The position numbers were made by a program, and so were the translations under genes. DNA of 64,000 bases from contig NZ_CP071872.1 of assembly GCF_022647665.1 (NCBI RefSeq), forward strand, positions 3,286,001 through 3,350,000. Direction: 5' to 3'. Origin of the DNA: Streptomyces formicae (GTDB lineage Bacteria; Actinomycetota; Actinomycetes; Streptomycetales; Streptomycetaceae). Positions 19,981-28,160 of the stretch are shown piece after piece. Within the stretch, counting starts at the first letter, position 1, and the number at the start of each line of letters is the position of its first letter. The notes under the pieces are model-generated. The model made no database searches and had not been told where the DNA came from. It was given only the letters and a program-made list of their open reading frames with translations.

Positions 19981-20020
19981 GTGACGCCTCCGGAGAGCCG
20001 TCGGCCTCCGGAGGCGTCAC
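19981..20020. terminator. Bidirectional hairpin between conservon and acyl-CoA dehydrogenase gene
   Basis: A perfect 15-base inverted repeat (GTGACGCCTCCGGAG / CTCCGGAGGCGTCAC) separated by 10 bases, placed between two convergent genes. Strong stem, no U-run, as is usual in Streptomyces. Confidence 0.88.
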
Positions 20021-20062
20021 CTGTCGTAAGGGCACTGCGTCACTCAAGGGCACGCACCTCTC

Positions 20063-21259
20063 TCAGTACGCGGGTTCGAGCTGTGTCAGCTCGGACAGCC
20101 GCTCCGACCACTGGCCCTTCCCCGTCCCCAGCGCCACCTCGGCCAGCCGCAGCAGCTGGATGTCGGAGGTGCCGGCGGGCGCGAAGATGTGGTGCGCATC
20201 GCGCAGATACCGTTCGATCGGACGGTCGGTGAACAGCCCGGCCGCCGCGTGGATCTCCATCGCGTTGCGTGCGGAGTCGATCGCCGACTCGACGTTCACG
20301 AGCTTGGCGTTCATCAGCTCGGCGTCGCAGGCCATCCCCTCGTCCAGCAGGTGCACCGCGTGGTAGGCGGTGAGCCGGGCCGTCATCAGCCGTGACTGCA
20401 GCTGTCCCAGCTTCAGCTTGATGGAGGGGAGTTCGTACAGCGGTTTGCCGCAGCGCCGGCGTTCGGCGCAGAATCTGGTGGTCTCCTCCAGGATCGCCTG
20501 GTGGATGCCGAGCGAGACGGCGGTCAGGTTGGCCCGTCCGTACAGGACGCTGGAGGAGTAGGCGACCGCGAGGCCGTCACCCTCCTCGCCCAGGCGGTTG
20601 CCCGCCGGGACACGGCAGTTGTCGAAGATCAGCTCCCCGAAGCTGAACCCGTGCAGGCCCATCGTCGGCTTCTGCTCGCCGATGTGGAAGCCGGGCCGGC
20701 CGTTCTCGACGAGGAACGCGGTGAGGCCGCCGGAGCCCTCTCCGGTGCGGACGACGACCCCGTGCAGATCGCCGACGTGACTGTTGCCGACGTACACCTT
20801 GCGGCCGTTGAGGACGTAGTCGTCCCCGTCGCGTACGGCGGTGGCGCTCATGCCCAGTACATGCCCGCCCGACTCGGCTTCGGTGACCGCGATCGTCGGC
20901 AGGCAGTCCCCGGCGGCGATCGCCGGGAGCCAGGTCTTCTTCTGCTCTTCGCTTCCGTAGTGGACGATCTTGGCGACGCCCAGCTGGGAGGCCTGAACCA
21001 TGGCCCCCATGGCGCCGCTGACGCGCGACAGCTCCTCGATGATGATGGTCTTGGCGAGATGGCCGGCGCCCATCCCGCCGTGCGCCTTGCTGATTGTCGC
21101 TCCGAGCCAGCCCTGTCCGGCGATCAGCCGGGACAGCTCGCGGTGGACCGTGCGGGCCGCCTCCATGGCGGGAACCCGCGGGCGGACCTCACTCTCCGCG
21201 AAGTGCCGGACCTGGGCCCGGAGCTGATGATGCAGTCGACTGGCGAAGTACCCGTCCAT
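20063..21259 (-). CDS. Acyl-CoA dehydrogenase-like flavoprotein
   Basis: FAD protein of the acyl-CoA dehydrogenase superfamily, 398 aa from the ATG at 21259, chosen for its AGGAGGG. Recognisable parts are the N-terminal helical domain, AVTEAESGGHVLGM (the flavin-facing AxTExxxGSD-type motif), LNGRKVYVGNSHVGDL, and the C-terminal helical domain. The usual C-terminal YEGTxxIQ, whose Glu is the catalytic base in most members, reads IFAPAGTSDIQ, so that Glu is absent. The protein may take its base from elsewhere (as in the isovaleryl-CoA type) or act on a carrier-bound or unusual substrate. No clustered pathway genes indicate the substrate. Confidence 0.88.
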   Translation of the reverse strand: MDGYFASRLHHQLRAQVRHFAESEVRPRVPAMEAARTVHRELSRLIAGQGWLGATISKAHGGMGAGHLAKTIIIEELSRVSGAMGAMVQASQLGVAKIVHYGSEEQKKTWLPAIAAGDCLPTIAVTEAESGGHVLGMSATAVRDGDDYVLNGRKVYVGNSHVGDLHGVVVRTGEGSGGLTAFLVENGRPGFHIGEQKPTMGLHGFSFGELIFDNCRVPAGNRLGEEGDGLAVAYSSSVLYGRANLTAVSLGIHQAILEETTRFCAERRRCGKPLYELPSIKLKLGQLQSRLMTARLTAYHAVHLLDEGMACDAELMNAKLVNVESAIDSARNAMEIHAAAGLFTDRPIERYLRDAHHIFAPAGTSDIQLLRLAEVALGTGKGQWSERLSELTQLEPAY

Positions 21260-21695
21260 CGCGAGCCCTCCTCTGCGAATCGCCTGCTCGTTCGTATGTT
21301 CGAGCAGGTGGTGCATCGGCGTGGTCCCGTCCCGTTCAGGCCGACCACCTCATGGTCTTGATCGCTTACGGGTGGTTCAATGTCGTTCCCAAATTTGGCC
21401 GGAATGTGGTCCGTTGACGTTTGATTGAAATTGTGTGTTGTGTGGTAGCGGCCCGATCTGTCTTCTCCGTAGGGTGTGCCATCGGTGCAACTTTCTGCCA
21501 CATGCCAACGGCAAAGGTTTCGTGGGCATCGGGCACTGAGGGACAGGTTCCGGTCCGTGACGTGGACGGTGGTGCGCAAGTGACGCACCACAGGCCGCGG
21601 TACGCCCCACAGGTACCGCCGGACTCGGTGCTGCCGGCGCCCGCGCACGGGTGCGCCACCCGGCGCGCGCACCTTCCGGGGGCGCCGCCGTGCGG
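21260..21695. promoter_or_regulatory. 436-base upstream region of the acyl-CoA dehydrogenase gene
   Basis: No gene seen. The stretch 21365-21500 is markedly AT-rich for this genome and contains the 10-base palindrome CCAAATTTGG (21389-21398), about 130 bases upstream of the dehydrogenase start, a candidate operator. The remainder up to the LacI gene end (21696) is ordinary GC-rich sequence in which nothing was recognised. Confidence 0.45.
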
Positions 21696-22772
21696 TCAAG
21701 CCCGCCGCTCCAGCACGTCCTTGGCCGGCGGTGCGGTGCTGGCGCGCAGGACGACCTCGCCGTCGACCCGCAGCACGCGCGAGCGTCGGCCGGAGGGCTC
21801 GCGCAGCGCGAGGGTCATGACGTCCTGACCCATGGCGGTGAGCGGCAGGGCGACCGTGGTGAGCGGCGGTGTCAGTTCCCGTACGAGCGGGATGTCGTCG
21901 AAGCCCGCGAGCGAGACCTCCTCGGGCACCCGCACACCCGCCTCCCGGAACGCGGCGAGCGCACCGACGGCCATCACATCGGTCACGGCGAAGACACACG
22001 TGGGGCGGGAGCCCGGATCCGGTGTGCGCGCCAGCAGTTCGCGCGCCGCCGCGTGTCCGCCCTCACGGGTGAAGGCGCCGGGCACGACGGACCCCGGTCG
22101 CAGGGTCACCCCGCCCCGCGTGAGGCCGTCGCGGAACCCGGCGAGCCGGTCGGAGACGGTGGTGAGCTGCGACGGGCCGCTGAGCACCGCGAACTCCCGG
22201 TGCCCCAGGGTCAGCAGGGCCTGCGCGAGCGCCGCGGCCCCCGCGCGGTTCTCCGGCAGTACGGCGTCCACGCGCAGGCTGCGGTGGCGGCTGACGACGG
22301 CGACGCGGCCCCCGGCCCGTACGTACGGATCGAGCTCGGCGGCCAGCGCGCGCTCCCAGGAGGGGTCCTGGAAACCGGAGCCGATGAGCAGGATGGCCCG
22401 GGCCCGCTGGGCGCGCAGCACGGAGACGTACGCGATCTCGCGCTCCGGCTCGCGGAAGGTGCTGGCGAGCATGGTGAGCACGCCCTGCTCCGCCGCGGCC
22501 CGCATCACTCCGGCCGCGATGGCGGAGAAGTACGGGTCGCCGACGTCGTGGCAGATGACGCCCACGGTGTTGGTGGCGGCGCCGGCGAGCGCCTGGGCAT
22601 GGGCGTTGGGGATGTACCCCAGCGTGTCGGCCGCGTCGCGCACCCGTTGGCGCAGCTCCTCGCGGACCCGGGTGGTGCCGTTGAGCGCCCGGGAGGCCGT
22701 CGCGAGGGACACGCCCGCTCTGCGGGCGACGGTGTCCAGGGTGACGTGTGCCTGGGCTTGCCGTTCACTCAA
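21696..22772 (-). CDS. LacI family transcriptional regulator
   Basis: Repressor of 358 aa. The N-terminal LacI HTH is clear (VTLDTVARRAGVSLATASRALNGTTRV, residues 10-35), with the hinge-helix segment ending NAHAQALAGAATNTVGVI. The rest is a periplasmic-binding-protein-like sensor with CVFAVTDVMAVGALAAFREAG and VSLAGFDDIPL. It is divergent from the NMT1-type ABC importer. The region between them contains a perfect 16-base palindrome with the central CG typical of LacI operators. The same palindrome recurs only upstream of the ThuA/sugar-dehydrogenase operon 9 kb away, so that operon is a probable second target. Confidence 0.93.
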   Translation of the reverse strand: MSERQAQAHVTLDTVARRAGVSLATASRALNGTTRVREELRQRVRDAADTLGYIPNAHAQALAGAATNTVGVICHDVGDPYFSAIAAGVMRAAAEQGVLTMLASTFREPEREIAYVSVLRAQRARAILLIGSGFQDPSWERALAAELDPYVRAGGRVAVVSRHRSLRVDAVLPENRAGAAALAQALLTLGHREFAVLSGPSQLTTVSDRLAGFRDGLTRGGVTLRPGSVVPGAFTREGGHAAARELLARTPDPGSRPTCVFAVTDVMAVGALAAFREAGVRVPEEVSLAGFDDIPLVRELTPPLTTVALPLTAMGQDVMTLALREPSGRRSRVLRVDGEVVLRASTAPPAKDVLERRA

Positions 22773-22846
22773 CCCGACCTCCCGGAAACTTCGGGACGAC
22801 CTATTGACCGTGCGTGCAGGGAGTCATTAGCGTGGCGACACCTTAG

Positions 22847-22875
22847 CAGAAAGCGCTTTCTGAAAGCGCTTTTTC
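22847..22875. promoter_or_regulatory. LacI-type operator, double
   Basis: CAGAAAGCGCTTTCTG (22847-22862) is a perfect 16-base palindrome. It is immediately followed by a second, one-sided match (AAAGCGCTTT, 22863-22872). It lies 75 bases upstream of the lacI-type gene and 78 bases upstream of the ABC permease start, well placed to control both. An identical 16-mer is at 31669-31684. Confidence 0.85.
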
Positions 22876-22952
22876 GGAAGCCATGCGGGAAGGCGTGCGG
22901 AAGACATGCGGACAGGTCTTCGTAACTGCCCCGGACACCCGAGGAGTTCACC

Positions 22953-23816
22953 GTGACCCAGAGCGTCATTCCGGCACCCACCGCGGAGGCGACGGGGGTT
23001 GCCGAACGGAGCAGGCCGGCGGCGGGGGAGCGGCTCGGCCGTGCCGTCGAGCAGAGCTGGCGGCCGGTCGCGCTGCTGCTGGCCTGCTTCGGGGCCTGGT
23101 GGGCGATCGCCGCCGCCGGGCTCGTGGAGCCGTACCTCGTGCCCTCGCCCGGCGCGACCCTGGACGTCCTCCTGGAGAAGACCGACTACGTCTGGCATCA
23201 CACCTGGGTGACGACGTACGAGACGCTCATCGGCTTCGTCATCGCCGCCGCCGTCGGGGTGTTCGCGGCCGTCGTCATGGTCTACTCGACGACCGTCGAG
23301 AAAACGCTCTATCCGATCCTGCTCTTCGCCCAGGTCGTCCCGAAGATCGCGATCGCGCCCCTGTTCGTCGTCTGGCTCGGCTTCGGCATCGCGCCGAAGA
23401 TCCTGATCGCGGTGCTGATCGCCTTCTTCCCCGTGGTGATCTCGATGGTCACCGGCCTCAAGGCGGTCGACCCCGAAACGCTCCAGCTCTCGGCCACGAT
23501 GGGCGCGGGGCCCTGGCAGACCTTCGCCAAGATCCGCTTCCCCGCCTCGCTGCCGCATCTCTTCGCCGGCCTCAAGGTCGCCGTCACCCTCGCCGTGACC
23601 GGCGCCGTCGTCGGTGAGTTCGTCGGTGCGAACGAGGGCCTCGGCTATGTGATCCTCCAGGCCAACGGCAACCTCGACACCCCGATGCTCTTCGCGGGGC
23701 TGCTCGTCATGTCCCTCATCGGCGTCGTCCTCTTCGTCCTCGTCGAGGTCGCCGAGAAGCTGCTGCTGCCGTGGCACGCCAGCCGCCGCGGGGCCGATGT
23801 CACCACCGGCTACTGA
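22953..23816 (+). CDS. ABC transporter permease, SsuC/TauC/NMT1 type
   Basis: Membrane permease of 287 aa from a GTG with GAGGAG upstream. About six hydrophobic segments are visible, beginning with VALLLACFGAWWAIAAAGL. The family coupling motif is TLQLSATMGAGPWQTFAKIRFPASLPHLFAGLK in outline (EAA loop), preceded by PKIAIAPLFVVWLGFG. This permease type serves importers for sulfonates, nitrate or aminopyrimidine/thiamine precursors. The following genes supply a lipoprotein and an ATPase, giving a complete importer controlled by the divergent LacI regulator. Confidence 0.92.
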   Translation: MTQSVIPAPTAEATGVAERSRPAAGERLGRAVEQSWRPVALLLACFGAWWAIAAAGLVEPYLVPSPGATLDVLLEKTDYVWHHTWVTTYETLIGFVIAAAVGVFAAVVMVYSTTVEKTLYPILLFAQVVPKIAIAPLFVVWLGFGIAPKILIAVLIAFFPVVISMVTGLKAVDPETLQLSATMGAGPWQTFAKIRFPASLPHLFAGLKVAVTLAVTGAVVGEFVGANEGLGYVILQANGNLDTPMLFAGLLVMSLIGVVLFVLVEVAEKLLLPWHASRRGADVTTGY

Positions 23817-23899
23817 CCATCCGGACCCGAACCACCCGACTTTCGACCCGACTCTTCTCTTCGACCCGACTCTTCGACCCGTTCCGAGAGGGCCAGCAC

Positions 23900-24918
23900 A
23901 TGACTGCGCGCAGACTCCTGATCGGCCTCGTACCGCTGCTCCTGGTCGCCACGGCCTGCGGCGAGGACGACGCGGGGACCACGACCAGCGACTCCGGCAA
24001 GAAACTCGACAAGGTGACGCTGACGCTCAACTGGTATCCGTACGGCGAACACGCGCCGTTCTACTACGGCAAACAGCAGAAGATCTTCGAGAAGCACGGC
24101 ATCGATCTGACGATCAACGCCGGGCAGGGCTCCCAGAAGACCGTCCAGGCGACCGGCGCGGGCCAGACCGACTTCGGCTGGGCCGACACCCCCGCCGTGC
24201 TCGCGGGCGTCGACCAGGGCGTCAAGGTCAAGAGCCTCGGGGTCTTCCTGCAGACGACCCCGTCGTCCGTGCAGTTCTTCGACTCCACGGGCATCAAGGC
24301 CCCTCCGACCTCAAGGGCAGGACGATCGCCGGAACGGCCGGCGACGCGCTCTCCAAGACCTTCCCGATCTTCCTGGAGAAGAACGGCCTGAGCGAGACCG
24401 ACGTCAAGGTCCAGAACACCGACCCCGCGGGCAAGATCGCCGCCGTGATCTCCGGCCAGACGGACGGGCTGCTCGGCTACGCCAGCGACCAGGGCCCCAC
24501 GATGCAGAACAAGGCGAAGAAGACCGTCTCGTACCTCCGCTTCTCGGAGCACGGGCTCAACTTCTACTCCAACGGCCTGATCGCCGGTCAGAAGACCCTC
24601 GCGGGGCGGGCGGACGTCGCCGAGCGGATGGTGCAGGCGGTGAGCGAGTCCTGGGCCGCGGCCGAGAAGGCGCCGGACCCGGCCGTCGCTGCGATGGACG
24701 GCGCGTCGGAGCAGCTGCCGCCGAAGGAGGTGCTCGCCGAGCAGTTCAAGACGACGCTGACCCTGCTGCACACCGAGGCGACCCAGGGCAAGGCGCCCGG
24801 CGTCAACACCGAGGCGGACTGGCAGCAGACCATCGACGTCTTCGCCGAGGCGGGGATGGTCAAGAGCCCGAAGGCCGTGTCGGAGTACTGGGACAGCGCC
24901 ACCGCGCTGAAGGGATGA
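23900..24918 (+). pseudogene. NMT1/THI5-like substrate-binding lipoprotein, one-base frameshift
   Basis: Substrate-binding lipoprotein of the importer. It has a signal peptide with lipobox LLVATAC (Cys20) and the NMT1 hallmark VTLTLNWYPYGEHAPFYYG. The next frame continues DLKGRTIAGTAGD, NFYSNGLIAGQ and the end of the protein. The break is in a C-run at 24300-24303: one extra C gives GIKAPSDLKGR and a 340-aa protein of normal length. Since both flanking ABC genes are intact, a homopolymer sequencing error is likely. The NMT1 family binds pyrimidine-like or small amphipathic ligands; the ligand here is unknown. The 3' end overlaps the ATPase start. Confidence 0.87.
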
Positions 24919-25757
24919 CGATGGCCAGGGACACGACGCTGCGGAAGGCGCACCGGACGGGGGTCGGTGCGCTGGACGCGAAGGGCCCGGCAGTGGTCGG
25001 ACTGGAGGACGTCGCCGTGCGCTTCCGCAGCAAGCGCCGCGACGTCACGGCGCTGAGCGACGTCACCCTCGACGTCGCCATGGGCGAGTTCGTGGCGATC
25101 GTCGGACCGTCCGGCTGCGGGAAGTCGACCCTGCTCAAGCTGGTGGCCGGGCTGCTGAAGCCGTCGGCCGGGCAGGTCAGGCTGGGCGGCGAGACGGTGA
25201 ACGGGCCGCGCCACGACATCGGTTACGTCTTCCAGCGCGCCGCGCTCCTGGAGTGGCGCTCGGCCCGGCGCAACATCCTCATCCAGGCCGAGATGCGCCG
25301 GCTGCCGGGGGACCGGGCGCGTGCCCGCGCCGACGAGCTCATCGAGATGACCGGGCTCAGCGGCTTCGAGGACGCGTATCCGCACGAGCTGTCCGGCGGT
25401 ATGCAGCAGCGCGTCGCGCTCTGCCGCGCGCTGCTGCACGAGCCTCCGGTGCTGCTGATGGACGAGCCGTTCGGCGCGCTGGACGCACTCACCCGCGAGC
25501 AGATGAACATGGAGCTCAACCGGATCTGGCGGGAGACCGGCACGACCGTGCTGCTGGTCACGCACTCCATCTCGGAGGCGGTCTACCTGGCCGACCGGGT
25601 GGTGGTGATGAGCCCCCGGCCCGGCACCATCACCGAGGTCATCGACGTCGGTCTGCCCGCCGAGCGCGACTACACCGAGACCCTGGGCCGACCCGAGTTC
25701 CGCGAGGCCACCGGTCACATCAGGGATCTGCTGGGAGCCGCGTCGGCGCACGACTGA
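24915..25757 (+). CDS. ABC transporter ATP-binding protein (SsuB/TauB type)
   Basis: ATPase of 280 aa that completes the importer. Walker A GPSGCGKST is near residue 65, the Q-loop region DIGYVFQ, the signature LSGGMQQRVALCRALL, Walker B VLLMDEPFGALDALTR and the switch histidine in VLLVTHSISEAVYLADR. Its ATG overlaps the stop of the lipoprotein gene (ATGA), so they are translationally coupled. The operon ends at a strong hairpin at 25802-25846. Confidence 0.94.
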   Translation: MTMARDTTLRKAHRTGVGALDAKGPAVVGLEDVAVRFRSKRRDVTALSDVTLDVAMGEFVAIVGPSGCGKSTLLKLVAGLLKPSAGQVRLGGETVNGPRHDIGYVFQRAALLEWRSARRNILIQAEMRRLPGDRARARADELIEMTGLSGFEDAYPHELSGGMQQRVALCRALLHEPPVLLMDEPFGALDALTREQMNMELNRIWRETGTTVLLVTHSISEAVYLADRVVVMSPRPGTITEVIDVGLPAERDYTETLGRPEFREATGHIRDLLGAASAHD

Positions 25758-25801
25758 CACCGGAGGCACCGGAGACATCGGAGGCACCGGAGACCGGAGC
25801 C

Positions 25802-25846
25802 GGCCGCCCTTGACGCCGTAGTCCGACTCCGGCGTCAAGGGCGGCC
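25802..25846 (+). terminator. Hairpin terminator after the ABC importer operon
   Basis: A perfect 17-base stem (arms 25802-25818 and 25830-25846, core GGCCGCCCTTGACGCC) with an 11-base loop, 45 bases after the ATPase stop. Confidence 0.88.
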
Positions 25847-25885
25847 AGCCGCCGTCGGACATCCGCGCCAGGCTGTCCCGGATCT

Positions 25886-25898
25886 GGGATACCATCCC
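25886..25898. promoter_or_regulatory. Inverted repeat just upstream of XRE-cupin gene
   Basis: GGGATACCATCCC is a 5-base inverted repeat with a 3-base spacer ending 4 bases before the ATG at 25903. It may be the gene's own operator, but the position would also overlap the ribosome binding region, and no GGAGG-like site is present. Confidence 0.4.
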
Positions 25899-25902
25899 GA
25901 GC

Positions 25903-26499
25903 ATGAGAGGTGCTGCTGAAGAGGGTGGGAACGGCGGGGAGCGCGACCCCGTCGACGCCCGGCTGGCCGGCCGGCTCGCCGAGCTGAGGGCCGAGCGCGG
26001 CTGGTCCCTGGACGAGCTGGCCCGGCGCAGCGGCGTCAGCCGCTCGACCCTGTCGCGCTCCGAGCGGGGCGAGATCAGCCCCACCACCGCCCTCCTGGGC
26101 AAGCTCTGCGCCGTCTACGGCCGGACCATGTCTCGGCTGCTCAGCGAGGTGGAGGGGGAGCCCGCCCAGGTCGTGCGCGCCGCCGACCAGAGCGTGTGGA
26201 CGGACGACGCCACCGGTTTCGTCCGCCGCTCCGTATCCCCGCCGCACGCCGGGCTGCGCGCCGAGGTCGTCGAGGCACGGCTCGCGGCGGGCGCGGACGT
26301 CTCGTACGAGCGGCCTCCCATGCCCGGTATGGAGCAGCACATCTGGGTGCTCGACGGCACGCTCGTCCTCACCGTCGGCGACGAGACCCACGAGCTGGGC
26401 GCCGGGGACTGCCTGCGCTTCCGGCTCCGGGGGCCGACGCGGTTCCGCTGCCCGGGCCCGGACCCCGTCCGCTACGCCGTGGTGGTGGTGCTGCCATGA
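25903..26499 (+). CDS. XRE family regulator with C-terminal cupin
   Basis: Regulator of 198 aa. The N-terminal Cro/C1 HTH (LAELRAERGWSLDELARRSGVSRSTLSRSERGE in outline, residues 25-75) is joined to a C-terminal cupin_2 barrel (about 115-195: PGMEQHIWVLDGTLVLTVGD, then LGAGDCLRFRL). This architecture is common in regulators responding to small metabolites. It overlaps the GNAT gene by ATGA, the usual partner arrangement in streptomycetes, where the acetyltransferase and regulator form one unit. Here the GNAT partner is disrupted. Confidence 0.92.
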   Translation: MRGAAEEGGNGGERDPVDARLAGRLAELRAERGWSLDELARRSGVSRSTLSRSERGEISPTTALLGKLCAVYGRTMSRLLSEVEGEPAQVVRAADQSVWTDDATGFVRRSVSPPHAGLRAEVVEARLAAGADVSYERPPMPGMEQHIWVLDGTLVLTVGDETHELGAGDCLRFRLRGPTRFRCPGPDPVRYAVVVVLP

Positions 26500-27257
26500 C
26501 CTACCGACCCGACACCGTGGACCGTGTGCCCGCCACCGGACTGGACGCCGTGGCACCGCACTTGGCCGAGCTGCTCGTCGACGCGGTCGACGGCGGCGCG
26601 TCGGTGGGCTTCCTCGCGCCGCTCTCCAGCAGCGCGGCCGAGAAGTGGTGGCGTTCCCAGGCGCCCGCGCTCGCCGACGGCAGCCGCGCCCTGTGGGCGG
26701 CCCGCAGCGCGGGCCGGATCACCGGCACGGTCGGCCTCGGCTTTGCCTCGTACGCCAACGGCCGCCACCGCGCCGAGATCGTCAAGCTGCTCGTCCACCG
26801 CGACGCGCGCGGCCGCGGCCTGGGTCGTGTCTTCGAAGTCCCGTCTGCCCGGCGGCGTCTGGCACGCTCCCCCAGAGCTCGCGCCTGGGAGGTGCCCCCA
26901 CGCTGCGTTGTCGTCGGTCGCCGATGTCCCCCATAGCCCTTCGGGCACGGGAGGTGCCCCCACCGCATGGACTCCCTCCTCCGCCTTGCGATCGCACGCA
27001 CCAGACGCCGCCAGGCCCGCCCTTCAGGCGGACGACGCCACTTCGAAGACACTCCCTAGGCCGGGCGCTCCTCGCGACCGCGGAGCACGCCGCGGCCGAG
27101 GCCGGAGCGACCCTGCTGCACCTGGACACCGAGACGGGCAGCCCGGCCGAGCGCCTGTACCGCTCGGCCGGGTGGACGGCGGCCGGGACGATCCCCGGCC
27201 CGTGTGCTGCGCCCGACGACGCTCTTCTACAAGAGCGTGACACCGCCGGGTCAGTAG
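26496..27257 (+). pseudogene. GNAT N-acetyltransferase interrupted by a MITE-like insertion
   Basis: The 5' part (26496-26824) encodes a GNAT fold up to the acetyl-CoA loop (AEIVKLLVHRDARGRGLG). There a 236-base insertion interrupts it. Directly beyond, the frame continues as expected (RALLATAEHAAAEAGATLLHLDTETGSPAERLYRSAGW), so deleting 26825-27060 restores the gene exactly. A second lesion near 27205 shifts the frame again: the normal C-terminal LRPTTLFYKSV is found in another frame, ending at 27257. Two independent defects mean the gene is truly dead. The tail overlaps the convergent isomerase gene by 7 bases. Confidence 0.88.
26819..27060. mobile_element. MITE-like element with terminal inverted repeats, inserted in GNAT gene
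   Basis: The ends are imperfect inverted repeats of 21 bases (18 matches), both beginning CCTRGG and sharing GTGTCTTCGAAGT. Internal inverted repeats also occur: GGCGGCGTCTGG near both ends, and a GGGAGGTGCCCCCAC motif twice. No transposase frame is present. CCTGGG and CCTAGG at the two borders may represent a target duplication, but a mismatch leaves its exact length open. The element resembles short non-autonomous palindromic repeats scattered through Streptomyces genomes and would be mobilised by a transposase elsewhere. Confidence 0.78.
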
Positions 27258-28117
27258 CGCAGTCGCGACAGATACCGGTAGCTGTTCAGCGCCGTCGCGA
27301 ATGGATCGGCCGGCGAGTCGTGCTCGACGAGCCACTGCCGTACGCCCCCGCTCCTCGCCGTGTCGAACATCGCGGCGAAGTCGAGGACCCCCGAGCCCAC
27401 GTCGGCGAAGCCGCCGTCCGGCGCCCTGTCCTTCACATGGAGCGCGGGGAAGCGGCGCGGGTGGCGTACGAACAGACTCCGCGGATCGGCGCCGCCGTCG
27501 GCCGCCCAGTACACGTCCAGCTCGAAACCGACCAGCTCGGGGTCGGTCTCGTTGAGCAGGATCTCGAACAGGTTCTCCCCGTCCACGACAGCGTGGTCAC
27601 TGCCGTGGTTGTGGAAGAGCAGCGGCCCGAGACCGCCCTCCCGGGCCGCCTCGCCCACCCGGTTGAACTCCCGTGCCGCCTCCCGGAACCCGGCCGGTGT
27701 GTGCATCGCACCGGGCAGGCTCGGCACGACGGCCCACCGGGCCCCGAGCGTGTGGATGTCCTCCAGGGCTTGCGGTAGACCGGACCCGGTCAGCGTCGTG
27801 TAGGCGACATGCTCCAGGACTGCCTTGAGCCGGGTCTCATCCAGCATCTCCCGGATGGCGGCAGCCGAGTTGCCGTGCCGGCCGCTCACCCCGACCGTCG
27901 CGTAACCGATCTCGGCGAGCCTGGCGAGCGTGCCCTTGAAGTCCGTGGCCAGCGGCCCGCGCATCGTGTAGAGGTGCATGCCGAGACCGGACGGCGGGAT
28001 GCGCCGCCGTCCACAGCTCTCACCGGCGTGTGCGGTCCCGCCGAGCCCGCCCGTCAGCCCCGCCGTCGCGGCGAGCCCGAGCGCCGTTCCGAGGAACGTC
28101 CGTCGTGTGCCGTCCAT
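27251..28117 (-). CDS. Tat-exported sugar phosphate isomerase/epimerase-like TIM-barrel protein
   Basis: A 288-aa protein of the xylose isomerase-like TIM-barrel (AP endonuclease 2) family. The N-terminus is a twin-arginine signal (TRRTFLG, then a hydrophobic run to AHAG). The barrel shows GMHLYTMRGPL, metal-ligand candidates in LLFHNHGSDH and GFELDVYWAADGGADP, and FPALHVKDRAPD. The gene follows 43 bases after the ThuA/sugar dehydrogenase gene and is probably in its operon under the LacI operator at 31669. Tat-exported members near ThuA proteins are linked in other bacteria to 3-keto-glycoside chemistry, so oxidised sugars outside the cell are a plausible substrate class. The exact reaction is unknown. 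Confidence 0.85.
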   Translation of the reverse strand: MDGTRRTFLGTALGLAATAGLTGGLGGTAHAGESCGRRRIPPSGLGMHLYTMRGPLATDFKGTLARLAEIGYATVGVSGRHGNSAAAIREMLDETRLKAVLEHVAYTTLTGSGLPQALEDIHTLGARWAVVPSLPGAMHTPAGFREAAREFNRVGEAAREGGLGPLLFHNHGSDHAVVDGENLFEILLNETDPELVGFELDVYWAADGGADPRSLFVRHPRRFPALHVKDRAPDGGFADVGSGVLDFAAMFDTARSGGVRQWLVEHDSPADPFATALNSYRYLSRLRY

Positions 28118-28160
28118 GACCTGTCTCCTTCTCTGTAGCGCAGTTCGCCTCCGGGGCGCC

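Noticed and set aside
20063..21259. Acyl-CoA dehydrogenase as part of a polyketide cluster
   Set aside because: No synthase, carrier protein or tailoring genes are nearby.
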